From Oxalobacteraceae bacterium (GTDB taxonomy: Bacteria; Pseudomonadota; Gammaproteobacteria; Burkholderiales; Burkholderiaceae_D), in contig JAJTGC010000023.1 of NCBI GenBank assembly GCA_021298975.1, positions 1-42,634 of the forward strand: a stretch of DNA of 42,634 bases, written 5' to 3'. Below the pieces are notes generated by a model that did no database searches, was not told where the DNA came from, and saw only the letters and a list, made by a program, of their open reading frames with translations. The position numbers were made by a program, and so were the translations under genes. Shown here one piece after another: positions 27,281 to 35,245 of this stretch (positions within the stretch are counted from its first letter, which is position 1; each line of letters opens with the position of its first letter).

Positions 27281-27714
27281 GCCAGAACGGCGTGGGCCTT
27301 GTCGAAGCCGGTCAATACCTCGCGCCAGGCGTCCGGCACCGGCTCGCTTTTGAGCACCCGGCTATTGGCGTGCACATAAAGAATTTCACCTGAAATCAGC
27401 TGTTCATCACCGCGATAGATCTCGATTACAAAACGCAAAGAACTGCGACCAAGCTCTGCGCAGCGTACGCCGATATCCAGTAAATCATCAAAGCGTGACG
27501 GCGCATGATATTCCACCGTGGCCTTGCGGGCGAACAGCTCCAGACCGGCTTCGGACTGTGCGATTACGTCGGGTAATCCGGTGGCGCGCCAATATTCCGT
27601 GAAGGCCACATCAAAATAATTCAAATAATTACCGTTGAAGACAATGCCTTGCATATCCACTTCGGACCAGCGAACGCGCAGCGTGTGAACAAAAGAAAAA
27701 TCCTTGCGTGCCAT
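27277..27714 (-). CDS. Acyl-CoA thioesterase, 4-hydroxybenzoyl-CoA/YbgC type
   Basis: 145 residues, a hotdog fold. VRWSEVDMQGIVFNGNYLNYFDVAFTEYWR (about 13-42) holds the catalytic Asp in the YbgC/4HBT position, and EYHAPSRFDDLLDIGVRCAELGRSSLRF is the second hotdog strand pair. It hydrolyses short or aromatic acyl-CoAs; the exact substrate is unknown. It starts 6 bp after the stop of the alpha/beta hydrolase gene and overlaps the GNAT gene, as part of the catabolic operon. Confidence 0.9.
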   Translation of the reverse strand: MARKDFSFVHTLRVRWSEVDMQGIVFNGNYLNYFDVAFTEYWRATGLPDVIAQSEAGLELFARKATVEYHAPSRFDDLLDIGVRCAELGRSSLRFVIEIYRGDEQLISGEILYVHANSRVLKSEPVPDAWREVLTGFDKAHAVLA

Positions 27715-27720
27715 AGGGAC

Positions 27721-28614
27721 TCACTCACTCAGAAAACGATGCAGACACGCATTGACGGTGGCCGGGTATTCATGCACGACCCAGTGGCTGGCGTTGGGTA
27801 GACGTTCGATCTGCAAGTCATCCACCCACTGATCCAGACCGTCAAGCAAGCTGGGCAGCAATGCTTTGTCTTTCTCGCCCCAGATCACGCGTACCGGAAC
27901 ACGCACATGGAAATTGGCAGGGTCTAATGACAAACGGGCCGCGCCCGCATCCTCCGGGCTAGGGGGATGCAGCGGTGACGCGCGATAGTAATTCACGCCA
28001 CCTGTCAGGCCACGCGCCCAGCAGGCATGGTAGCGCTCGCGAATAGCTGCATCAAACCACTCGGGTTGCTCGCCCATGCCGAGCATGAATTGCTCCATCA
28101 CGCGGAAATTATCTTTTTCGAGTGCCTGTTCCGAACCGGGCTTGCGCAGCCAGTTCATGTAAGCGCTGGCCGCCTGTTGTGCCGGATCATTCACCAGCCC
28201 CATCGCGAAGGGGTAGGGATGCGTTGCATTGATGATGATGAGTTTGCTGATGAGCTCAGGGCTCGTAATCGCGATATTCCACGCAACCGCACCACCCCAG
28301 TCATGCGCGACCAGGATGCAGTCGGAATAACCCAGATGCGCAATGAACTGGGTGATGTCCTGCGTGATCAACCGGGGTTTGTAGGCAGCGACGTCGGACG
28401 GCATATCCGATAAATTGAAGCCCCGAAGATCAGGCGCGACCGCAAAATAATCCCGACCGAATTCAGCCAGCTGCGCGTTCCATGCGAACCAGAACTCAGG
28501 AAATCCGTGCAGGAACAACAGCAAGGGACGGTCGGCCTCACCGGCGCTGGCAAAATGCAACCGTGTGCCGTTAGGCAGGGTGGCGTATTGCCCATCCTTG
28601 ATGGCGGCGGCCAT
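27721..28614 (-). CDS. Alpha/beta hydrolase, epoxide-hydrolase-like
   Basis: 297 residues. The oxyanion motif HGFPEFWFAW (HGxPxxW, about 34) and the nucleophile elbow VAHDWGGAVAW place an Asp (not Ser) as nucleophile. That is the pattern of epoxide hydrolases and haloalkane dehalogenases. VIWGEKDKALLP carries the acid residue, and NASHWVVHEYP the catalytic His. The Asp elbow followed by GG and the absence of a Trp right after it favour epoxide hydrolase over dehalogenase. The ATG overlaps the SDR stop (ATGA). The operon context suggests hydrolysis of an intermediate in organic acid breakdown. Substrate unknown. Confidence 0.85.
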   Translation of the reverse strand: MAAAIKDGQYATLPNGTRLHFASAGEADRPLLLFLHGFPEFWFAWNAQLAEFGRDYFAVAPDLRGFNLSDMPSDVAAYKPRLITQDITQFIAHLGYSDCILVAHDWGGAVAWNIAITSPELISKLIIINATHPYPFAMGLVNDPAQQAASAYMNWLRKPGSEQALEKDNFRVMEQFMLGMGEQPEWFDAAIRERYHACWARGLTGGVNYYRASPLHPPSPEDAGAARLSLDPANFHVRVPVRVIWGEKDKALLPSLLDGLDQWVDDLQIERLPNASHWVVHEYPATVNACLHRFLSE

Positions 28615-29522
28615 CAGGCTTTGCCTTTCAGACCCGCTTGCAGTTTTTCGCGCACGTGAGGCGCGGCCTCATACGGGTCACCCGGATTGCGGCCCGTGAC
28701 GATATCTTCCATGCGGCGCTGCACATTACCCAGCGCGGCGGGATGAGAGTAGATATAAAACTGCCGGTCGCGAATGGCATCGAAGGTGCGCTCTGCCACT
28801 TCAGCCGCGCTGACCTTGCCCGAAGCAACTGCTTTCTCGAGCACGGCTTGCGATACCCGCTGACTGACGGTCGGTGCCGCGGCGGCTTGCACATCATCAG
28901 GCCGGTGCCGATGCGACTGCGTGATCCCGGTCTGAACAAAATACGGACACAGCACGGAGGCACCGATCGGTGCCTCAACCAATGATAAATCGTGATACAG
29001 GCTCTCAGTCAGCGACACCACCGCATGCTTGGAGACGTTATAGACCCCCATTGTCGGTGGGTTCAACAACCCTGCCATGGATGCGGTGTTGACGATATGA
29101 CCCTCATACTCAGGATCGCCTTTGGCGCTGGCGAGCATCAACGGCGTGAAAACGCGCACACCATGAATCACGCCCCACAGATTCACGCCCAGTACCCACT
29201 CCCAGTCAGCTTGCGTGCTCTCCCACACCAGACCACCCGCCCCCACGCCTGCGTTATTAAACACAAGATGCACTGCGCCGAAGCTGGTCATTGCCGTGCG
29301 CCCCAGCGCTTCAACCTGCTCACCCTTGCGGACATCGCAGATCTGCGTAATCACCTCTGCGCCCTGCGCCTCAAGCTCGGCGGCAGTTTCGGCCAGCGCC
29401 TCTTTTTGCACATCGGCGAGTACCAGACGCATGCCGCGCTGCGCACCTGCACGCGCGAATTCACGACCAAAGCCGCTGGCTGCGCCGGTAATGACTGCGA
29501 CACGCTGGCTGAAATTTTTCAT
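28614..29522 (-). CDS. Short-chain dehydrogenase/reductase
   Basis: 302 residues. The NAD(P) site TGAASGFGREFA, DVRKG after beta-4, NNAG, and the catalytic NTASMAG ... YNVSKHAVV (Ser, Tyr, Lys) are all intact. A C-terminal extension beyond 250 residues (VAERTFDAIRDRQFYIYSHPAALGNVQRRMEDIV) is a feature of the large SDR group found beside acyl-CoA genes. It is likely an alcohol or 3-hydroxyacyl dehydrogenase of the operon. It lies 7 bp from the MDR reductase stop. Confidence 0.9.
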   Translation of the reverse strand: MKNFSQRVAVITGAASGFGREFARAGAQRGMRLVLADVQKEALAETAAELEAQGAEVITQICDVRKGEQVEALGRTAMTSFGAVHLVFNNAGVGAGGLVWESTQADWEWVLGVNLWGVIHGVRVFTPLMLASAKGDPEYEGHIVNTASMAGLLNPPTMGVYNVSKHAVVSLTESLYHDLSLVEAPIGASVLCPYFVQTGITQSHRHRPDDVQAAAAPTVSQRVSQAVLEKAVASGKVSAAEVAERTFDAIRDRQFYIYSHPAALGNVQRRMEDIVTGRNPGDPYEAAPHVREKLQAGLKGKA

Positions 29523-29529
29523 CGCGACC

Positions 29530-30525
29530 TCAGATCAGTTTGACCAGCTGCTTGCCGAAATTTTTTCCTCGTAACAGCCCCAGGAAAGCATCAGGCGCAG
29601 CACTCAGTCCCTCCGCAATCGTTTCGCGGAAAATCAGCTTTCCGGAGGCGACCAACTGGCCGAGTTCACCCAAGCCTTCCGGCCACAAATCCAAGTGCTC
29701 GGAAATGATGAAGCCACGCATGGTCAGGCGCATCGAGAGAACCGCATGAATATTGTGTATGGGCATGGGTACGCCGTCGTAGCCGGAGATCAGCCCGCAC
29801 AGCGCGATACGCCCGTAGGGATTCATGCGTGCCAGTACCGAATCCATCACCACGCCACCCACGTTTTCGAACAAGCAATCAATGCCATTGGGTGCGGCCG
29901 CTTTCACGTCTTTGAACAGATTCCCACCCTTGTAATCAACGCAGGCGTCGAAGCCGAGCGTATTGACGACGTAATCACATTTCTCCTTGCCGCCGGCAAT
30001 GCCCACCACACGGCAGCCGCGCATGCGAGCCAACTGTCCCACCACACTGCCGACGGCGCCACTGGCTGCCGAAACGGCGATGGTATCGCCGGCTTTTGGG
30101 GCCATGATTTGCGTCAGACCATACCAGGCGGTCATGCCCGGCATACCAACCGCGCCCAGATAGGCAGACAAGGGAATGTGGGTGGTATCGACTTTTTTGA
30201 GCAGGGCGCCATCAGAGATCGCTACTTCGCTCCAGCCGAGCATCCCAACGACTTTGTCGCCCACGGAAAAATTCGGATGCCGCGTCGCGATCACCTCACC
30301 TGCCGTGCCACCAATCATGACCTCATCCAATGCCTGAGGTGCTGCGTAGCTTTTCACGTCTTCCATGCGCATGCGCATATACGGATCAAGCGACAAATAG
30401 TGATTGCGAATCAGTACCTGACCCTCGCTGATCTCGGGCACCGGTACGGTCTCCAGACGAAAATTATCGGTACTGACGACACCTTGTGGACGCGAAGCCA
30501 GGACGATGCGTTGGTAGTTATTCAT
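29530..30525 (-). CDS. NADP-dependent MDR oxidoreductase (CurA/PTGR-like)
   Basis: 331 residues. RNHYLSLDPYMRMRM (about 41-55) and the nucleotide-binding AASGAVGSVVGQLARMRGCRVVGIAGG mark the zinc-free medium-chain reductase group that includes YncB/CurA and prostaglandin reductases. FENVGG and the C-terminal LLRGKNFGKQLVKL are typical. These enzymes reduce alpha,beta-unsaturated ketones or acyl double bonds with NADPH. The start overlaps the end of the PaaI-type gene by 8 bp. Confidence 0.92.
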   Translation of the reverse strand: MNNYQRIVLASRPQGVVSTDNFRLETVPVPEISEGQVLIRNHYLSLDPYMRMRMEDVKSYAAPQALDEVMIGGTAGEVIATRHPNFSVGDKVVGMLGWSEVAISDGALLKKVDTTHIPLSAYLGAVGMPGMTAWYGLTQIMAPKAGDTIAVSAASGAVGSVVGQLARMRGCRVVGIAGGKEKCDYVVNTLGFDACVDYKGGNLFKDVKAAAPNGIDCLFENVGGVVMDSVLARMNPYGRIALCGLISGYDGVPMPIHNIHAVLSMRLTMRGFIISEHLDLWPEGLGELGQLVASGKLIFRETIAEGLSAAPDAFLGLLRGKNFGKQLVKLI

Positions 30526-30955
30526 GAGATTCTCCAGTTTTCAGTCGATCGGCTGCATCGAGACGCTTGAGGTATTTGAAAGTCCCCATCGCTTTTGCGA
30601 CCAGTTTTTCATTGTCGTGCAATTCGGCTTCGCAAAAGCACAACGTGGTCGAGCGATGAAATGCATGACCACTTGCGATCAGACGACGACCGGGCGAACC
30701 AGCGGGCTGCAAAAAACTGGTTTTCATTTCCACCGTCACGCCCGCGCGTGATTCCGGATCCAGCGAACGACCGGCCATCGCCATCACCACGTCGAGCAAA
30801 GTCATGATCACGCCACCATGCGTGACGCGCCAGCTGTTCATGTGACGCTCCGACAGATCGAGCGCGATCTGTGCACGGCCATCTGCCATACCCAGAAACT
30901 CCACGCCCAGATCAGTAAGAAACGGTATCTCGACCGGGAAAGCCTGCTGGGTCAT
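30518..30955 (-). CDS. PaaI-type hotdog thioesterase
   Basis: 145 residues. GVEFLGMADGRAQIALDLSERHMNSWRVTHGGVIMTLLDVVMAMAGRS is the PaaI signature, with HGG followed by Asp on the hotdog helix. The rest (VTVEMKTSFLQPA, LIASGHAFHRSTTLCFCEAELHDN) is the usual sheet. It cleaves acyl-CoA esters; the substrate is not known. It overlaps the SDR stop by one base and the MDR start by 8 bp. Confidence 0.9.
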   Translation of the reverse strand: MTQQAFPVEIPFLTDLGVEFLGMADGRAQIALDLSERHMNSWRVTHGGVIMTLLDVVMAMAGRSLDPESRAGVTVEMKTSFLQPAGSPGRRLIASGHAFHRSTTLCFCEAELHDNEKLVAKAMGTFKYLKRLDAADRLKTGESHE

Positions 30956-31743
30956 TAACTGAGCACTGCCGAGACACCGCCATCCACCGCCAGCGTCTGA
31001 CCCGTAATATGTTTGCCGGCATTCGAGGCGAACAACAAAGCCACACCCTTGAGATCCTCATCGTCACCCAAGCGACGCAATGGTGCGCGCGCTGCCATTT
31101 CTTCGGCACCGAGCTTTTCCAGCAAGCCGCGCGTCATTTTTGAGGGAAAGAAACCGGGGGCGATCGCATTGACCGTAATGCCGTACTGACCCCACTCACC
31201 TGCCAGCGCGCGCGTGAAGTTGATGACAGCAGCCTTGGAGGTGTTGTAGGCGATGGTTTGCATGCCCGAAGCGCCGTTGCCTCCCAGACCCGCAATCGAG
31301 GCAACACTGATGATGCGCCCTGAGCGGCGCGGGATCATTGACTGCTTGCCGATGGCTTGCGACAGCAGAAAAATACTGCGCACATTGAGATTCATGATTT
31401 TGTCCCACGCCTCCAGCGGATGATCTTCAGCGGGTGCACCCCAGGTAGCGCCGGCATTGTTGACCAGGATATCGACGTGACCGAGCTGACCCAGCGCCGA
31501 CGCCACAAAAGCCGGTATCGCTTCGGCCTTGCCCAGATCAGCCGCAAACGCGGTGGCATTGATACCCTTTTGCTTGAGATGCGCCACGGCCTCGTCGAGT
31601 TCGCCCTGTTTGCGCGAGGTGATTACCAGCGATGCGCCCTGCTCACCCAATGCTTCGGCAATTTGCAGACCAAGCCCGCGTGACCCGCCGGTGATGACGG
31701 CCGTTTTCCCCTTCAAATCAAACAGTTGCTGAATGCTGTGCAT
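30955..31743 (-). CDS. Short-chain dehydrogenase/reductase
   Basis: 262 residues from the ATG at 31743, chosen because AAGGAGA lies just upstream (MHSIQQLFDLKGKTAVITGGSRGLG); longer in-frame starts run into the Dabb gene. The motifs GGSRGLG, NNAG, SIAG and YNTSKAAVI are intact, and APGFFPSKMTRGL follows. It resembles the gluconate-5-dehydrogenase/3-oxoacyl-reductase-like SDRs that accompany acyl-CoA dehydrogenases. Its probable role is oxidation of a hydroxy-acyl intermediate in the operon. Confidence 0.9.
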   Translation of the reverse strand: MHSIQQLFDLKGKTAVITGGSRGLGLQIAEALGEQGASLVITSRKQGELDEAVAHLKQKGINATAFAADLGKAEAIPAFVASALGQLGHVDILVNNAGATWGAPAEDHPLEAWDKIMNLNVRSIFLLSQAIGKQSMIPRRSGRIISVASIAGLGGNGASGMQTIAYNTSKAAVINFTRALAGEWGQYGITVNAIAPGFFPSKMTRGLLEKLGAEEMAARAPLRRLGDDEDLKGVALLFASNAGKHITGQTLAVDGGVSAVLS

Positions 31744-31754
31744 GTGATGTCTCC

Positions 31755-32060
31755 TTAGTTCACTTCGTAGTCCATGCATTGCCGCGCTTCGCGCACTGCG
31801 CCGACAAAGGGCTTGAGTGCGACATGCTGGGGATGGTTTTGATAAGCGTCGAGTGCAGCAATCGATTCGAATTCGGAATAAAGCACCACGTCATAGGTCG
31901 CCTCCATGCCCTTTTGCGCCAGCGCGACTTCGAATGCGCCCATGCCGGGCACGATGCCGGCACAAGCGTCCAGCAGCACTTTCATTTTGGCGGCATTGGT
32001 GGCTTTGTCAGCGCCTTCGGCATGCGCTTTCAATTGCCACATCACGATATGTTTGATCAT
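31755..32060 (-). CDS. Dabb (stress-responsive A/B barrel) family protein
   Basis: 101 residues from the ATG at 32060, preceded by GGA at six bases. MIKHIVMWQLK, the helix after it, and AFEVALAQKGMEATYDVVLYSEFESIAALDAYQNHPQHVAL are the Dabb ferredoxin-like pattern. Dabb proteins are small dimers; some are cyclases or ligand carriers, and many are uncharacterised. It sits between the acyl-CoA dehydrogenase and the SDR. A longer frame up to 32237 is not supported by a start site. Confidence 0.87.
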   Translation of the reverse strand: MIKHIVMWQLKAHAEGADKATNAAKMKVLLDACAGIVPGMGAFEVALAQKGMEATYDVVLYSEFESIAALDAYQNHPQHVALKPFVGAVREARQCMDYEVN

Positions 32061-32073
32061 GAAAATTCCATGG

Positions 32074-33876
32074 TTAAAACCAGTTGTCCTGCATGCGTAA
32101 AGTTGTGGTGTCGATCGCAGCGAGCAAATCAAGTTGTGCATCGACGCGTGGCAATTCGCAGCGAAAAAACCACTGACAGGCGTGCTGTTTACCCGCATAA
32201 AAATCGGTATCTTCCTGCACCGCACGCTGCGCTGCAATGGACTGCTCCATCCAGATCCAGGCCATGATCAGATGACCAAATGCTTCCAGATAGACCGTCG
32301 CGTTGGCGAGTGTCAGTTCGGGATCGCCGGTCTGATGCAGCAATGTCGTCACCTGCTCCAGCCTGTCCCAGCGCGTGGCGAGTGCGGTGACCAATTCTTT
32401 GTCATCACAGCGCGAGAGCGTGTCGCGGATTTTTGCACTCAACAGGCCAAGCGCTGCACCTTGCTGCATCACGACTTTGCGTCCCAGCAGATCCAGTGCC
32501 TGAATGCCGTGTGTGCCTTCGTGAATCGGGTTCAGACGATTGTCGCGATAGAGTTGCTCAACATCATATTCGCGCGTGTAGCCATAGCCGCCATGCACCT
32601 GAATGGCAAGGTGGTTCGCCTCCAGACACCATTGTGATGGCCAGGATTTTGCGATGGGTGTGAGTATGTCCAGCAGCAGCGTAGCCTGCGAGCGCGCTGC
32701 AGCGTCTTCAGCCGTCTTTTCTTCATCGACCAGACGTGCACAATAAAGAATGAGCGCAAGTCCGCCCTCGACGTAGGCTTTTTGCGCCAGCAGCATGCGC
32801 CTGACATCCGTATGCGCGATGATCGGTATTTGCGGTCTCGTCGGGTCTTTGTCGGCAGCGCTGCGTCCCTGTGGTCGGTTGCGCGCGTAGTCAAGTGACT
32901 TCAGATAGCCTGTATAGCCCAGCATGACGGCGCCCAGACCAACGCCAATGCGCGCCTCGTTCATCATGTTGAACATCGCGGCGAGTCCCTGATGCAGCGT
33001 ACCGACCAGATAGCCGATGGCTCCTGCTTGTCCGCCCGGTCGGAATTTGCCTTCGCCGAAATTGAGCAGGCAATTGGCGGTGCCGCGATAACCCATCTTG
33101 TGATTCAGCCCGGCCAGGGCGACGTCATTGCGCTCGCCGAGACTGCCATCTTCATTGACCAGCCATTTCGGTACGATGAACAGCGAAATCCCTTTCACGC
33201 CGGGGATCAGCCTGCCATCGGGGCCGGGGACTTTGGCGAGCACCAGGTGAATGATGTTTTCCGAGAGTTCATGATCGCCGCCCGAGATCCACATCTTGTT
33301 CCCGTGCAAACGGAAACTGCCGTCGGCAGCGGGCTCGGCGCGCGTCAGGATATCCGACAAGCTCGAACCTGCCTGCGGTTCGGACAAACACATCGTGCCG
33401 AAAAAGCGGCCCGCCAGCATGGGGCGAACGAAACGTTCTATCTGCTCAGGCGAGCCACACTTGAGCAAGGTGTTGGCATTGCCGATCGTGAGGAAGGGAT
33501 AGGCCGACGTACTGACATTGGCGCCCTTGAACCACGCAAAGCCCGCTTTTTCGACCACGCAAGGCAGTTGCATTCCGCCGTAAAGGTCATCCTGCCCGGC
33601 AGCCATCAGGCCCGCATCGCAAAACGCCTTGAGCGCAATGCCCACTTCGGGAATCAGGTTGACGCGCTCACCATCAAAGTGAGGTTCGTTCTGATCGGCT
33701 TTTTTGTTATGGGTCGCAAACTGCTCGGTGGCGATCTGTTCGCACACATCGAGAACCGCATCAAATGTCTCTCGATTATGCTCGGCAAATCGAGTTCGCT
33801 GCGTGAGCGCGTCGACATCCAGCCACTCATGCAAGAGAAAGTCCAGGTCACGCCTGGACAAAATCAGGGAGCTCAT
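32074..33876 (-). CDS. Acyl-CoA dehydrogenase, long DmdC-like type
   Basis: 600 residues, well over the 380-400 of ordinary acyl-CoA dehydrogenases. An extra N-terminal segment (1-40) and a C-terminal domain (about 470-600) fit the DmdC-type group. FAD-site motifs are FFGTMCLSEPQAGSSLSD and GNKMWISGGDHEL. The catalytic Glu is in NPIHEGTHGIQALDLLGRK (about 445). It makes the 2-enoyl-CoA from a CoA thioester and passes electrons to ETF. DmdC proper uses methylmercaptopropionyl-CoA, but the substrate here cannot be told. The gene lies between the thiolase and the Dabb gene in the operon. Confidence 0.92.
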   Translation of the reverse strand: MSSLILSRRDLDFLLHEWLDVDALTQRTRFAEHNRETFDAVLDVCEQIATEQFATHNKKADQNEPHFDGERVNLIPEVGIALKAFCDAGLMAAGQDDLYGGMQLPCVVEKAGFAWFKGANVSTSAYPFLTIGNANTLLKCGSPEQIERFVRPMLAGRFFGTMCLSEPQAGSSLSDILTRAEPAADGSFRLHGNKMWISGGDHELSENIIHLVLAKVPGPDGRLIPGVKGISLFIVPKWLVNEDGSLGERNDVALAGLNHKMGYRGTANCLLNFGEGKFRPGGQAGAIGYLVGTLHQGLAAMFNMMNEARIGVGLGAVMLGYTGYLKSLDYARNRPQGRSAADKDPTRPQIPIIAHTDVRRMLLAQKAYVEGGLALILYCARLVDEEKTAEDAAARSQATLLLDILTPIAKSWPSQWCLEANHLAIQVHGGYGYTREYDVEQLYRDNRLNPIHEGTHGIQALDLLGRKVVMQQGAALGLLSAKIRDTLSRCDDKELVTALATRWDRLEQVTTLLHQTGDPELTLANATVYLEAFGHLIMAWIWMEQSIAAQRAVQEDTDFYAGKQHACQWFFRCELPRVDAQLDLLAAIDTTTLRMQDNWF

Positions 33877-33904
33877 CGCCCGCGCCGAACCAGCCGCTCA
33901 GATC

Positions 33905-35031
33905 TCAAACAACCTCAAACAGCCCGGCTGCGCCTTGACCGCCGCCGATGCACATGGTGACCACGACGTATTTGGCACCGCGTCGCTTGCCTTCGATCAG
34001 TGCGTGGCCTGTCAGTCGCGCACCAGAGACGCCATAGGGATGGCCCACGGCGATCGCGCCACCATTGACATTGAGTCGGTCCATGGGGATGCCCAGTGTA
34101 TCGGCGCAATAAAGCACCTGCACGGCAAAGGCTTCATTGAGCTCCCACAGGTCGATATCTTCAACCTTCAGTCCCGCTTTTTTCAGCAGCTTGGGTATGG
34201 CGAACACAGGACCAATACCCATTTCATCCGGCTCGCATCCAGCCACAGCAAAGCCACGGAAAATCCCCAGCGGGGTCTTGCCCGCTGCTGCCGCCGCCTT
34301 GTCGCTCATCACGATGGCAATCGATGCACCGTCTGAAAACTGACTCGCATTACCCGCAGCAATCACGCCGCCGGGAATTGCCGTGCGAATTTGTGACACG
34401 CCTTCGTAAGTCGTATCCGCCCTGATGCCTTCATCGGCGCTTGCGGTCACTTCGCGCGTGATGATCTGTCCCGTTTCTTTGTCGGCGACCGCCATGATGG
34501 TTTTGACAGCGATGATTTCATCGTCGAATTTGCCGGCGGCGCGCGCCGCGGCGGCGCGCTGCTGACTCTGCACGCCGTAATGGTCCTGGCGCTCGCGGCT
34601 GATATGGTAGCGCTTGGCCACAGTTTCTGCCGTCTGCAGCATGGGCCAGTAAATTTCAGGCTTGTGCTCGGCCAGCCAGCTGTCCGACACCATATGGGTG
34701 TTCATTTCATTCTGCACGCAGGGCGCTGAGCGGCGGTGGCAATCGTTTGCAGTCCGGAAGAACAGAAACGATTGATGGTCATGCCGCTGGTCGTTACAGG
34801 ACAGCCGCCACGCAGTGCGATCTGGCGCGCGATATTGAAACCGGTCGCGCCCTCGGGGTTTGCACAGCCAATAATCACGTCCTCAACTTGCGCCGAATCG
34901 ATACCAGCGCGAGCGATGGCCGCCTCAAGCGCTGCGCCACCCAGCGTGGCGCCATGCGTCATATTGAAAGCGCCTTTCCATGATTTGGTCAGCGGCGTGC
35001 GGGCAGTCGATACGATGACGGCGTCGGTCAT
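33905..35031 (-). pseudogene. Acetyl-CoA acyltransferase (thiolase) with internal deletion
   Basis: Thiolase sequence is seen in two frames. The first (35031 to 34702) gives MTDAVIVSTARTPL, then NRFCSSGLQ with the nucleophile Cys, and ends AAQR before an unrelated tail. The second (34717 to 33905) resumes at [15 protein letters not shown] and continues through [17 protein letters not shown] and [13 protein letters not shown], including the catalytic His and second Cys. Family members have about 19 residues between AAQR and VQNEMN, including the GGVESIS loop; only five bases remain here, so about 52 bp is missing, which also shifts the frame. An intact enzyme would cleave 3-oxoacyl-CoA to acetyl-CoA. 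It is the first gene of the operon, with GGAG before the ATG at 35031. A true deletion or an assembly collapse are both possible. Confidence 0.8.
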
Positions 35032-35245
35032 AAAAGTCTCCAGAGTGTATTGGGTGAATTAGGTCAGTAAAAACAAGCGATCGAGAATAGCATAACCCTC
35101 CGCACGACCGTTCTTTTATAGGGGGAGCGCCGTAAGTTTTTGTAAGTTTAAAGCAAGGCACGCGTAAGTTTGACTCCCTACACTCAGGCAGCCTGACGCG
35201 CTCTGGATGCGCCATCAGCGATATCAAAATACTAAGGAGACATCA
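35032..35245. promoter_or_regulatory. Divergent promoter region with three phased GTAAGTTT repeats
   Basis: This gap lies between the divergent thiolase operon and the MHS transporter gene. Three direct copies of GTAAGTTT lie at 35132-35139, 35142-35149 and 35164-35171, spaced 10 and 22 bp, close to one and two helical turns. They could bind an activator or repressor on one face of the DNA. No convincing -10/-35 pair is called. A TTCTTTTATAGGGG stretch lies at about 35111-35125. Confidence 0.4.

Noticed and set aside
29695-30570. 291-residue open frame on the plus strand
   Set aside because: It lies wholly opposite the MDR reductase gene, which has clear family motifs; its own sequence is His-rich and without domains, so it is a shadow frame.
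32992-33960. 322-residue open frame on the plus strand
   Set aside because: It is antisense to the acyl-CoA dehydrogenase gene and has no family signs or ribosome site.
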